From: Sipunculus nudus
Taxonomy: Eukaryota > Annelida > Sipuncula > Golfingiida > Sipunculidae
Length of the DNA stretch: 64,000 nucleotides
NCBI GenBank assembly: GCA_026874595.1
Contig: CM049311.1
Location: 38,954,676 to 39,018,675 of the forward strand
Direction of reading: 5' to 3'
The notes below the pieces were generated by a model, which did not search any database, was not told where the DNA came from, and was given only the letters and a program-made list of their open reading frames with translations. Made by a program: the position numbers and the translations under genes. Shown here one piece after another: positions 1 through 12,700 of this stretch (position 1 is its first letter; every line of letters begins with the position of its first letter).

Positions 1-619
1 AATGTTAGAACACCATTATATTTTTTTTATTGGTTAGCTCATTCACATTTTCACTTGTTAAAGTGACTGCAGTCATGATTCAGAGAAGGTCCTATCAGCC
101 TGATTTGAATCCCAGGCATGTTGAATTTTGTATTCATGGCTACATTAAACCAAAATCATTTATGAATCATCATCATAGTTTCCTCATATACCAAACCAGA
201 TTCGCGTAAACTGTGACTGCAGTTCCAGGCCAGTCAGCCCTCAGAGACTCTGTCTTCTAAGAGTTTTATCTAGATTACCATTCTGCTTTATTCATTTTCC
301 TATGTCTATTCCTTTGATTATGCAACCTAAACTTACATAGATAACTCATTTGTTTGATAATTAATAAAATTAGGACAACAAATACTTTGATACAGAGTTT
401 GGCTATGGTCAATCCTAGCTAGAATGCTTGCCTGCTGGCCATATGTTTTTACTATGAAGTCATTGATACTTTAGGTGTACCAATTTTTTGCATGAAATTT
501 CACATTTCTTACAAGAATTCTATGAGTAGAACCTCTGGAAAATAATCTAGGAAAATACACAGGGGCCTGTTGCAATATGAACATTAATGTTATGTATCAA
601 GTTGGCTCTGTTTGACACA
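1..619. other. AT-rich non-coding DNA upstream of the TULP4 exon
   Basis: No exon, promoter or recognised repeat is visible. If the acceptor at 810 is used, this is the end of an upstream intron or 5' UTR region, and the 5' UTR exon(s) and promoter lie outside the window. A weak tRNA B-box-like string near 100-113 could be a SINE scrap but is not supported by an A box. Confidence 0.4.
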
Positions 620-838
620 AAAGTACATTTGAAAAAGTAAACTTCATGGTCTTTAGCCAAAGAAGCTTGTTTTCTTGTTTCAGATGAAACTAGACAGGTG
701 CATTTAAAATATTGAAATTTGAAGTAAACTAAATCATTTATCTCCTTTAAACGTACAGGAAAAAGCAAATGTTCCTGGCCCAAAATTTAATATTACTTTT
801 CTTGTTTCAGCTGACACTGGAAAGATGCATGTGCATTT
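620..838 (+). repeat. Diverged tandem duplication of the TULP4 3' splice-site segment
   Basis: Two diverged direct copies lie 127-130 bp apart, about 620-712 and 750-838. Shared landmarks in order are GTACA (623 and 753), a 50-60 nt spacer, the polypyrimidine acceptor TTTTCTTGTTTCAG (ending 683 and 810), an (A/C)TGA(A/C)ACT block, GTGCAT, and TTTGAAG. The second copy supplies the acceptor and first bases of the TULP4 exon. The first carries an equally good acceptor, but the frame beginning at its ATG (684) closes after seven codons. The upstream copy could therefore act as an alternative 5' UTR acceptor or be a dead duplicate. Confidence 0.6.
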
Positions 839-1079
839 TGAAGAGACCAAAACTCGAAGTGACTGCGTCATCCAGGCTTTATCATGGATGGAGCGCAGTC
901 CGGAGGCAGCGGATGTTACAGTCACTGGTTCAGACAACGTGGAACATAGTGACGAAGGCTGGCTTGCTACAGGAAACTTTCGTGGAATACTCGGTATTAC
1001 ACTTACGGCCCTCCATGGTGCCAAGTACGGCGATCCATCCATGAGAACAAACTTTAATCTGAGAGGACATCGAGCTGAG
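825..1079 (+). CDS. TULP4: TULP4 (tubby-like protein 4) first coding exon, partial gene
   Basis: The exon runs 811-1079, with acceptor TTGTTTCAG ending at 810 and donor GTATGT starting at 1080. It is open throughout and ends on a codon boundary. The ATG at 825 has A at -3 and starts about 20 residues before a conserved LSW, where vertebrate TULP4 also starts. The 85 encoded residues contain DEGWLATGNFRG and, at the end, FNLRGHRAE, which match the N-terminal WD40 start of TULP4/TUSP. Known family architecture is N-terminal WD40 repeats, a SOCS box and a C-terminal tubby domain; the SOCS box suggests a cullin-RING ligase adaptor role. Only the first WD40 segment is present and I recognise no later exon downstream. 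In-frame codons for DTGK precede the Met after the acceptor, so a slightly longer start is possible. The assignment comes from recognising the family, without alignment. Confidence 0.8.
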
Positions 1080-2827
1080 GTATGTGCAGCATGTTTGATT
1101 TTTCCTTGTGTGGGATTCATTCATCACTGATGACTGGTCCACATCCTGGGATTGAATGTTTCAGGTGCGTCTCACGGTGTCACCACTGTTACCATAAGTT
1201 GACCATATATTTTTATCTCAGCAGAGTTAATATATGACAGGGCATTCTTCAAGTTAAAGAATGGATGATCTGACAAAAAGTACAACCAAATAAAGATTAT
1301 ATTGATACCTGGGGGAAAGGGGGTGTGAGAATATAATGTTCTAATAAAACTTGATATTGGAACCATTATGCATGCTGTGTTAGTGGCCATGAACACACGA
1401 TCATGAAGGCATTTTTATTGGGCTGGTAATTAAGCTTACCTTCAGTTGTGATACAAGCCATACATAGGAATGTACTTCAATGGTCTTACGTCCTATTGCA
1501 TTGATATTGTGGTGAACAGTTGATGATTTTAACAGTAGGCCACCAATAATGAATTAACATAAAATGTGAACTTTAAACCCAAACTCAAAATCCCTCTCTG
1601 TGGTAATGAGTTATTTCATGCATCCAGTAACCCTTGCTAACCATGCATGCGGGCAGAAAATCATTCAACTTTGTATAGGGGTGTACCATTATGCTGAATT
1701 ATAACAGATATTTTCTGATACCTTGTAGGTGTTGTTAGAAAGTATACTAAAAAACTAATAATTGGTCTGGTTTTTTGCAAGTAAAAGCGTACTTGTAAAC
1801 CTTGAGGGGTTGTCATTTAAATGTCAAAAATGATGAAAAAAATTTGCATCCTCATAGAGCCTTACAGTGCGGTCCTCATTGAAGGTTATAAAGGAACTCT
1901 GTCTCTATATGACAGTCACAGACTCTCTAATGTCAGAGGGCCTTACTATGTGAGAAACATGATTATCACAACTCTATACATTTGAAAATTGTACAATGAA
2001 AAACTAGCAATCACAAGTATGTAGTTTAGTCAGGACTATAGCTTGTCTGCACTTCTGCGAGCATTCATAAGTATGTAGTTAAATCTTGACCTAAGCCTGC
2101 CTGCAGAGCATAATAACCAATGCATGGGTCACTGGTGTATTACATGTTGTAATTAACAAGCCATTTTGTTCTCTTCTGTTCAGCTTTTAATTTCAGATCC
2201 CACACAAAAGTGCAGAAATACAGAATACACAAACATTTAATTGCTTTGTTTGACTTCAGAATGGTGTAAAGAAAAATATTATATCTTTATTGATCACTCA
2301 GATTATTAAACAGATAATGAGAATTACTAGATAACATTAAGTATTTTTTGGAAATTTTGATCTTACAATCAGGCAGTTCTGGTAAAAGTAGGTTATCTGA
2401 TCAATGTACTTGTGCCCTCTAATGTTCAGTATAACATTGATCAACAAATGTAGAACATTTCTCGTATGCCGTTCAGTGTACACTTGTCAGGGTGATGGAG
2501 TGCTTTATTGATACACAATACAAATCAGTCATTATCCAGGAAAAAATACTGTCCCATATATTTCATTGAGTGGAATAACTAGGTTTTCATTGAGAATGTG
2601 GTTCTCGCATCATAATATCTAAGTATTTTAGTAATGAATAAAAAAAAATAGAAGTATAACTTTGATTTGTGTTTACTCCGTCCACATCTGCCTACATATA
2701 ACTTTATTGCTAATCACGCATGCCAAATTACTCTTACTTCTAACTTCCAAATCCATGAAAATTTATTTGAATTTGTCATAAAAAGTGACAAATATTTTGT
2801 TTTATTGAAAATTATCTGATACTTAAG
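1080..2827 (+). other. Start of probable TULP4 intron; no feature seen
   Basis: Follows the donor GTATGT at 1080. AT-rich, no recognisable exon. A short local duplication of CA(C/T)AAGTATGTAGTT occurs around 2015-2080. Nothing else is supported. Confidence 0.5.
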
Positions 2828-3343
2828 GAAAAATCTTCTGATCCCTACAGAAGAATGGTTTGATCCAGTCAACATGATTTGAAACAGAAAGAAAAAGTTG
2901 TTTGATCCATATAGAAAAACAGTCTCATCCAGAGAGAAACATGCTTTGAATTAGAAAGAAATAAACATCTGATCCTTTAAGAAATTTGGTCTGATCAAGA
3001 GAAAATGATTTGAAACAGGAAGAAAAAAAAATAATCCGATCCATTTAGAAAAAAAACATCTGATCCAGACAGAAACATGATTTGAATCAGAAAGAAAGAA
3101 ATCTTCTGATCCTTTTAGAAAAATAGTCTGATCCAGAAAGAAACATGATTTGATGCAGGACCAAAAAATCATCTGATCCATATAAAAATCAATCTGATTC
3201 AGTAAAAAACATGATTTGAATCAGAAAGGAAAAAATCATCTTATCCTTTTGAGCCAGACAGAGAGAAACACAATTTGATCCAGAAAGAAAAAAAATCGTT
3301 TTGTGGAGAAAAACAGTATGATCCAGAGAGAAAGAAAATTTGA
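2828..3343. repeat. Degenerate minisatellite, about 66-bp period
   Basis: About eight imperfect units, each built from shorter TGATCCA-(G)A-AGAAA modules and a longer-range marker ATGATTTGAA. The marker recurs near 2874, 2941, 3005, 3077, 3145, 3211 and 3271, a spacing of 60-72 bp. Units differ by substitutions and small indels, so the array is old. Confidence 0.75.
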
Positions 3344-4386
3344 ACAAAGGTTCCTTTTCCTTATTTAATTCCTGTATTAAGAGCTGTATGTATGATAGTT
3401 ATTATACAGTCTATTCTAGGCAATAGTTACATGAATATTAACTTCAGTCTACACGAGTATGACAGGTATTGCATGATTTTTTGTCGAGTCACATTTTTGG
3501 CTATAACTGTAAATCATGGTAAGAGCTCTAAAACAGTTTTGTCCCACAAAAATCTGACAGTGGATACATTATAGAGAAATTACTGCTCCATTTACACGAG
3601 CTTGCAGTCAATGTTATTAGCCTTTTTTAATGGTAAAAAATTGTGCTGAGCATGTAGCGGTAATGTAACACTGCGGCTCTGATGCAGTTTCAGACTTGTG
3701 GTGTCAGTTAATTTTCATCAGTCTTATTCAGTCCACAATGGTTTGCTGACTTTTTGTTAAACCACGGCTAAGTGATGTCATTAATCTTGTATTCCTGATA
3801 CAAAATTATATATCAAATGTTAACAAAAACCTGTTAATACTTTATGGTATTTCAGCCATATTTCTGCTATTCATTGTTATTATTATACCATATTTGTTGG
3901 ACTTCTTCTTTCCTCCTCACACACAGCAATTTGATCCCTTTGCCAAGTTCATTTTTGTAGCATATTTGGGAGTGGGTACCTGTCCAGTCCAGAAGGGAGG
4001 GGATTAGTCTAGTTGTCAGTCTAGTGAAAACAGTGAGGCAATGTGGGTTATGAGCGAGGAAGACAGATTTAAGGAATGCTGGCTGGTCAGGATGTTTAAT
4101 ACTGATGACAGTGGTGTAGCCCTCTAGGAAATGCAGCAGGCTGCTGTGAAGTGGCTGTGTGCTTGTATAAGCTAGTTTTAAGTTGTGTATTAAACATTTG
4201 TTCAGTTAATAATCTATCATCTGTTATTTCTGCCAGATTGTAAATGAAAGTCATCCAAGTTTTTAAAAAAATAAGGATTTTTTAAAATGCAGGATCTTCC
4301 ACTGTCCCCTACTGTTTTATTACTTGATCCATATCAGTTTATATCCACCATGGAATATTATATAAATAAACATCTATGCAGTCAAC
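3344..4386. other. Unique-looking non-coding DNA
   Basis: No exon or repeat recognised. An open frame at 3392-3574 has no protein-like signature and lies in AT-rich DNA. Confidence 0.4.
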
Positions 4387-4450
4387 TGATTAGCTGGTTA
4401 ATGTGCTGCTCATGCACTGCTGCATCAGGTTTTGAATCCCAGTGACTGTT
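4387..4450 (+). mobile_element. tRNA-derived SINE head
   Basis: A pol III internal-promoter layout is visible. TTAGCTGGTTAATGTGCTG (from 4390) resembles an A box, and GGTTTTGAATCCC (about 4428-4440) resembles a B box, at tRNA-like spacing. The body probably continues to about 4650, but its 3' end cannot be set from one copy. The source tRNA is not assigned. Confidence 0.45.
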
Positions 4451-7140
4451 GGAAGCTTAATTCACATGGATGTCAATTTAGTGTAGATAGGTGTCCTTAT
4501 GCCAAGCTAGCCACATACATCTGAGTAAGTAGTAATGTACATTGAATGGATAGGGCCTACTTTGAATTGTGATGGAGTCTTACAGAAAACTGCACCACAA
4601 TGGCTGACCGTCCTACTAAAGCAATATCACTGTACACAACTGGTAGTCAAAACACCAGGCTAAGAAAGAGCAATTAATACAAAAGAATACAGTGTGAATG
4701 TACTGTAAACCAATACATCAATCATATATCTGTGGTGACCATCATCATTTCTGCCCTTTGCAGAACTAAGCTTTCATATATATAAATATGAGTGTTTGCA
4801 GTCAAAAATTCAACAAAAATGCATTGAGATTGTCAGAAAGTAAACAACCATGTTTACCAGTTGGTTTTGATTATAATAGGAAACACAATGCTTGTAAGTC
4901 AGGAGAAGTCGCAAATGACAAAAACAAATCTTTCCTCATCAGGATTTATAGTATAGTTTTTAACATGGTTTGTGCTGCCACTCATGTCTTGGTAGACTAT
5001 CATGAAAAACTACTGCTAACAACAAACTACTGTGGTGGCCTTTTTGTTGGTGAGGGTTTCAGAATTGCCATGTTCACAAATTATTCGCAAAAATAAAACC
5101 TTCATGAATAAGAGTTCCCATTGTTGAAGGCAAAGTTGAAAATTAATTAAAAGTTTGACATTATGAATAAAAATAGATTGTGTATGTTCAAAGATTGATA
5201 TTTTAAATGATATAAGGTCTTTGAATTAATAAACAATGTTTTTAATAAGCTTTTGTGCACATAATATTGGTTACATTTAATTCACGTAATAATGGTTATC
5301 CTCTGTGTATAGGTCTTATGTTTTGTGAGTTCCTGAAAATGGAAATTTCGTGAACCAATAACAAAATGAAAATTGTGAAATTTCAGTATGCAGCCAACCA
5401 CAGTATACATCATTCAGTGTGTGAATGACAATATTTCCAGTGTAACTTTAATCCTTTTTCCTGTGGATGGCCATCAGGTGCTGGTTTAAAATAAAAATTA
5501 GAATAAAATGTGTGTTTACTTAGGAATCATGGTTGAAGATCAAGCATTTTATAAGAGTGCTGGCTGGAAGCTCTTAGTAAGGCCTTGGTTTGTTAGAGAC
5601 AGAATCTTTAATTTCAGGAACTGTGGCTCTTTCCAGATATAAGAATCTAAATGAGGCAAATCAAATATTGTCAATGTACAAATGGTTCATTGCTTTTTCA
5701 TGTAATTGAAACTGGTTTCCTTTTTGAAACATCAAAGGCTCTGAACTGATTACATTATAATTGGCAATTTATGAGAAAATTGAAACAGAAAATTTGTCCC
5801 TTATCTAGGCTCTATATATAGTCAAAGAGCTTAACGGGCAAAATCTACAAAGTAGCAGAGAAATGATGATAAAGCGCGGTGGGTCTTTTTGTAAGTTACA
5901 TGCTTTAGTACTGATTGAGAATCAGTAAACCCTAAGTAGCAGACATTAAAAGCGAGTGAAATTGAAAAAGAAAAAATCATTCAAATAGTCTCCCATATGT
6001 CACCACTAATGTCACATACATGGCCAACAACCAGAGAAGAGAGTAGATCATTGAAAGAGTCAGAGTCTTGGCTTGATTGAAATTCCCCGAGAGACCCTGG
6101 TGTGCATGATTTTATGGTGAAAAACGTGTGTGGCTGTCTTAGTGAGAGATCATGTAAGAGTGTCAGATTCAGACGTTGTTCAGTCTAATACCATAAATTA
6201 TTCACAAGCAACAGCATCGGCTAATTAGGAGTGCTGTGTGCTCAGGTTGTTGCTGAGATCATTGTCATGTATGCTGTAAGGTTACTTCTGTGCAAAGACT
6301 GACACAAAACGAGGATTCCTGCTGGTTCTTGATTCCGGTGAAGTAACGTGGTCTCCCTGGAACTGTCTGCCCTCCAGGACCCAATTCAAAATCCCAAGTG
6401 CACACCATTACAGGGCTACATGAGCTGATTTCCATCCATTCATAGTTCCGTTTTGGTTGAGGCACGATTAGACACAGTATCTTCAGCTACAGTGTTTTGT
6501 ATAGAAATCAATAACAGGCATCTAGTAAGGTGACAAAACGCTGCTTTCATAACTATACCATAGCTTGATACAATCAAAACAAGTTACACCACTACACTTC
6601 AGCTCATTTGTCAAATCAATCAGGTTTCCTGGCAAATTTGGTCAAAGCCATCTGCATAACAGGTTTCTATTTTGCTCATTAACGGACAGATAGGATTGTA
6701 GCTGAGAAGAATTGATAAGCAGTATGCTGCAAGTTCTAAACCCCTCTGGTATAATTCAATAAGGGTTTTTCTCTTTTTCCAACCCAAGAGCGTTATCTGT
6801 ATGTTTATACCTCAAATTTTGTTATACAACATATAATAAATACCCTTAGCATGGCATTTCCTTGGCTTGATAAGGTAAATGTTGAGCATTTGTTCACTTT
6901 GCCAAAGGCAGGAAATTAAATTAACCTTTCTGAAGAATTATTTTCCTCTATGAATACTAGCTGTTTGTGCTCGTTTTGTGGGGCTGTTTTGCAGAATGTA
7001 TAATGGAGCTGGCATAGATGGTGATATTTTATCAAGGAAATATATTAAATGTTGAATTACTCCAAACATTATAAACTGTTGCGCTGTTCAGTCAGTGGTA
7101 TCATGTCTAATCATTCTAATGCCCTTACCAGTACTCATCA
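4451..7140. other. AT-rich intronic DNA; no gene recognised
   Basis: The 102-codon open frame at 4788-5096 has unremarkable composition, no splice sites at its edges and no recognisable domain. Other open frames here are shorter. Nothing is supported as a gene. Confidence 0.4.
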
Positions 7141-9752
7141 TTTTTAGCTCAGCTGACTATAAGTCATCTTAGCTATAGTCGTGGTCCTTTGTCCGTCGGC
7201 TGTCCGTCCGTCCATTCATTAAACTGGCATGTTTTTAAACCTTTAGACCTAGGAATCCAAAATTCGGCATAATGTTAGATGCACAGTCCCCAAGATCTCC
7301 TACCAAGCCGAAAACTGGGTCTTTGCAACTTCGTTCCTTTGAGAAATTAAGGAAAAATCTTAATTTTTTATTAAAAACCTATTTTCACACTTCAGGACTG
7401 CCTAATATAAAAACCAATCATCTGTTTTTCCTCATATTTACCATAAATATTCCTCTATATAGTTCCCATGTACATGCCAGAAATTAGGTCTGTATTATAT
7501 AATTTAAAAAAGTTATGGGCCCAAACATAATGCATTTTGTAAAAAAAATCAGGAAAGATATTTGATCACTTAACACAAAACATGTTAAAGCTAAGGACTT
7601 TTTTCCCAGTAATATAACTTTAATTAATAAAAATTAAATTGTATACCCAAAATTAGATCAAAATCTTTAAAAAATTTTAAAATATTAACAAAAATAAAAA
7701 ATTGGTACCTTAAATTTTGCCCAACTTTGACCATGGCACATTTTTTTCCTGTAACTGCTGTGGATTTAATTTCACAGCATGTTTTTGTTAACATTTCATC
7801 TGTTAACACTAAAAATTTGAAACCAGTTGATCAAAAACTAGATTTTATTCAAGTTTTCAATGACCATGTCACATATTATTTACATCAAGCTAGTGTTATG
7901 CAGTTTGCTAGAGCTCAGCTCCCCAGCTTTTGCTCTCAGTTCCTAAAATTTGATATACAGTTAGATGTCTCCAAAATCCCCTACCATGCCAAGAATTTGG
8001 TCACTTGGACTTAATTCCCGTAGATATTAATGAAAAACTTTATTTTTCCATAAAAACCCATTGTTACACAAGACTGCCTAATATCAAAACCACTGATCTG
8101 ACTTTGATCATATATAATATACATATTTTTCTATACATTTGCTATGCACATGCCAGAAATGATGTCAGTATTGCGTAATTGTTTTAAGTTATGGGCCCAA
8201 ACATAATGCGCTTTGTAAAAAATCAAGAAATTTATTTATTCCCTTAACAAGAGGATTACTGAAGCTAGAGATTTTTGTCAGGGATGCAACATTATTTAAT
8301 CAAGATTCAATTGAATACCCAAAATTAGTTCTGAATTTTTCAAAGTTATTAGTATAAATATAAAATTAATGCCTTAAATTTGCCCAACTTTGACCATGGC
8401 ACGTTTGTTTCCTGTGAGCACTGTTGATATAATTTTCATATCATGCATGCATATGGATTTCAGCTTTTTAGTTTAGAAAGCTGAAAGAAAATGGCCAAAA
8501 ATTGTAGCTTTTAATAATGTTTTTATGAGACCATGTCAGAACCAGGCTTTCCCAAGCCCCTCTTCAGCTTGGGACCTTATTGACCTTTCAGCAAATTAGG
8601 CACGCTTGAGGGAGGCATACACTGGGGCATCCAGGCAGCTTATGGCCAGCCACAGTTGATCCAGTTGTTCATTCCAACTTATCTAGTAGTTGTTCTGACC
8701 AACAACATAACAAGAAACTATAAATTAATAAATTTTTATTGGTTTTTAATAACAAATTAAAGAAAAATTAATAGAAAAGGAATTTGTTAGTTGTTGAGTA
8801 ACAGGAAATTAACTTGCAGTTACTGATGATGTAAGAATATTGTATGGATGGATAGAATGTCAAGTATTTCAAATAACACCATGCAGTCACCTATGGTATT
8901 TTTCAGTTCAATTTTTAATGATAACAAAAATAAATCATATTATTCATTACTAATCATTAGGGATCATATGAAGGAAATTAATGATAGACAAAGATGCAGT
9001 TGATAATATTAATCTAGATTCCTAGTGTGTCTAGTGTGTAGATTGATGTGAAAGTAGTCCAAAGTGAATATATTACATTTATTTTTTTTAATATAAATAA
9101 AAGCCATAAACCAGGTACTTATGATCATTATTTAAATTTGTGAATTTTGTATATTCTGGATTCTCAACATCATTGTTTGGCTAAAACTGAATAAATACCA
9201 GACATGGTGCAAATACTTTGCAAATGTATTTGAATACGAATATGAATCATAAAATTTCTTACATAAGAATGGGAATTCAGGTAAAAATGAAAGTATATGA
9301 ATACCAGTGCAAATACTTTCAAAATGTATTCATGAATGCATTCATGAATATATTCTATAATATTATTTTAATAATCATTTCAGTTATATTTTATTTTAAA
9401 AAAAAATCATGATTCTCTTATTATTTTATTAAAAATTATATTTGGCACAATATTTGTTATTAAATTTTAATAAATAGTTAAACTCTTATATTATAAGTGC
9501 TAGCTGCTTATAAGTTATGGCCAAGTTAAAATCTGTGTGACAATAGCACTCCATTTGTCAATAAAATAAATGAAATCAATCCTCTTCCCTGTCTCCAAAG
9601 ATACTATTAAAATCATACATAAGCTAAACACCAACAACTCATAATAAAGCTTTTATTTATTAACACACAAAACCAGCATGTGCCTCATTTCAAAATCATA
9701 TTTTTTTATCATATATAACAGCTGAGCGCCGTGACCCATGGGTCCCTTGTTT
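7141..9752 (-). mobile_element. Hairpin-headed 2.6-kb non-coding element, copy 1
   Basis: Boundaries come from comparison with copy 2 (14831-17446): both begin TTTTTAGCTCAGCTGAC and end GACCCAT(G/A)GGTCCCTTGTTT, with unrelated flanks. The low-coordinate end is a hairpin (AGCTCAGCTGAC / GTCATCTTAGCT around TATAA) followed by a GTCC/CCGT-rich stretch (7188-7214). The body contains a tandem core of two units about 676 bp apart, marked by GGGCCCAAACATAATGC at 7517 and 8193, and no plausible protein. On the minus strand this reads as body, (ACGG)n microsatellite, terminal hairpin, which is the layout described for bivalve pearl-type / Helitron-related non-autonomous elements. The Helitron assignment is inference: a canonical CTRR end and A/T insertion site are not clear. 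The strand given follows that reading. Confidence 0.7.
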
Positions 9753-12700
9753 ACCCTCTGTAATCTAGGGGATACAACATCATTTAATGATTCCTTAATT
9801 TACATCCAGTATTTTAACCTTGTTATTTGCTATTTATCTTTTATAGAATTCACAATATCATTTGCTAATTATCATCAATTGTGGTCAGTGGTTTACTGTC
9901 GTTCTAACACCTGTTAATTATCTTTGTATTGTTGTCAACTGAATTAAGATAGAAATAATCAGTAATTTAGGAATTGTTAAAAGAAGTGGCCAGTTTACTT
10001 TCATAACAGTTTCATTAGTTTTTATATTCTTATAAAGATTTTTACTTGTATTGTTATCAAGACTAAAAAGATCAGATTGGAGGCAGTTAAATACTGTTTG
10101 TTTTATTAATGTGTTTCCCAACCCAAGCTGATGTTTTAACCAGAAATATACCACCTCAGAGCTTGTTTATTGCAGAGATTATATCTGCCAAAATACAGTC
10201 AATAATGAGTTCGAACAAGGGGTGCTCATTGAAATTATTGAGTGCCCTCTAAAGCTTCAAATATGTGGCATTTAAGTGGGTGAATGTCTTAAGACCTGAT
10301 ATGAGTTGAAAAACTACGTGAAATATTCAGGACAAACATTAATATTTTACAACCTTCTGGATTCTCCCGTTGTTTATAAACCCTGTTTTGCTGGTTATCT
10401 TGTTAACAATATGTAAGTCACCAGACAAACAATCAGCAGCTTTTAAATGTATTGCATATTACCTGATATTGTGCCAGGACAGGTCTGCATGAATTTGTCT
10501 GAGTTTTCCAAAGTTCACTTGTTGGATACACTGGTATAATGGTTTCCAACACTCAAAGGCCAAAATGGGCATTTCTTAGGCCACAGAGGAGTTACAGGAC
10601 AAGTATTTGGTAAAACTCTCAGTTATTTTATAGATTCAGTGTAATGGAATATTAATGAAGCAGCTGTTTCCTGTCACAAAGTATCTATAAAAGATGTGTC
10701 AAATCTGTATTTTCTGGGTGCAAAAATGTTGTATGTCTCGTTTTGGTTAACTTACGGGCAGTGCTGATCAGGAAATTCACATATTTAGTATCCCAATTAA
10801 GTATAATTTAATAATACACATACAATCTGTTTGGACATTAGTGCACGTGGGTATATTTTGTTAGAAGTGGATAAGGATTGAGTTTACTTTATCATTTGAT
10901 ACCCTTCTGACTTCCACAAAAGAATATGATAACAGCATTATGAAATTTTGCAAACATAAAATATGTTTCCTGTTGCTCTTAAAGAATTAAAATCTAACAT
11001 TTAGGAAAATAATTGTTGATATTTTCTGAGTAAGGTTTAAAAGGCATATTTCTTTAACTGATAAAAAAATTAAGAACACATTTTTATGCAACAAAATCAT
11101 TTTAAATATTTTAAATAAACGCAGTAAAAATAAATAATAAAATATATCAGGAGGGAGTTGGCTAGGCCAGAGGTCTTTGTACACTTGTTCCATGGAAAAG
11201 CCCCTGTTATGTTTCCATAACAACTTTTCACTATAATTGTTATGAACAATATGCCTGTTTCATGATTAATGCAAATACATTAACCCACAGTTTACTGAAC
11301 ACAGATTATCTAAAGCATTTTTTAAGATACATAATTACAGTATAACATTATTTAGGTGTTATCTGAGCATTGTATGTTCACTTGTAATATCATGATCAGA
11401 TATCTTAACAGAATGGCTGTCCCTGTAACTGTTCAGAAAATGGAGCTGTCCCTGTAACTGTTCTGATAATGGCGGCTCTACGGCTCTACTGCAATGAATG
11501 AATAACATACAGTGATTTGTGTTTTAACCCATCTTTTCAGTCCTCACAAATCATGATGAGCCTGTTTTTAAGAAGTTCCTTTTAAGTTATCCACTGAATT
11601 TTTTTCTGGAGGCTTAATGGTTGAGGCTGTATGTCTGTATTTTTCCCTAAAGTCCTTGTTGAGCCAGCGAGGACTTCCTGCATGAAAGTTATAAAAAATC
11701 CAATAAAACTCAAGCACAAGGCTTCAGATTTTGTCCCTTTCTGTGTGTACTGGTATTTATGTATATGACAAATATGGTGAGCTCTAAGAACTATTTTCAG
11801 ATCAATTTTTTGTTATTTTTATGGCATCTGGAGATTGCCTAGGATAGCGTTGGTACCTTTAGATTGCAGGCTGTACATGCTGCCAGGTTATATAATGTTC
11901 CTTGTGTCGCACACACCAAACAGCCCCAGCTGCTAGGTTTGATAAATGGTCACTTAATTCTGTGGCAGGCTAAAGTTTTTTTTTATTTTCAAGTGCTATA
12001 TCACCAGGTCTGTCTTTTTTTTCCATTATCAGGCACTTGATCACTGAATAGTAACTATATATGTTACATCACTGTAATGAAATGGTTCAACATTTCACTG
12101 TTTTATTTTATAAATGTTTTATGCCAGCTAACAGATTCCATAATTTCTGTAACATTCAGTGTTTTTGCAGTTACCCAAACACTTTAACAATTTGGTTGTG
12201 TTTGTTTTGCTAAGAAGTGGAGAGGATTGACCATGTTGAATGGCTTGAAATTCATCAGTTCAGGTCAATAATCATTGAAGTATGTTACAGACCCAATTAA
12301 CATAGAAAAGGAGTACCTGAAAATAAAAGACACTGTAGATGAATGGCATCACACTAAATGAAAATTAAAAAATTTGGTACTTTTCCACACATGGTACACC
12401 TCTTCATATTTCACATTTCTGAGTGTTTTGTATGCTAGTTTCTCTTAAAGCTGTCTAAATAAAGCATTGGTTTTATCTTGTATACATTAATTGTTACACA
12501 TTTACGGTTATGCCATGTTAGTGAGAAATTAGATTTTCATGATTATTATGAATGAACCACAGACATGTCAGGAAGAGGACAAACTGCTGACTAAGAACAA
12601 CCACAGCATTAAAACTTATAACCTGATTGAATAATGTACTTAATATAAAGCTCCTTGTGATCAAAATTGGAAACTGATTGAGGAAACCAAGTTATGAAAT

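Noticed and set aside
60-130. SINE or tRNA fragment near the window start
   Set aside because: A B-box-like string (GATTTGAATCCCAGG) exists but no matching A box at the right distance.
734-1142. Minus-strand and alternative plus-strand frames over the TULP4 exon
   Set aside because: Shadows of the exon: they ignore its splice sites and lack homology, while the 825 frame matches TULP4.
4788-5096. 102-codon plus-strand frame
   Set aside because: No domain, no splice or promoter context, AT-rich neighbourhood; chance is sufficient.
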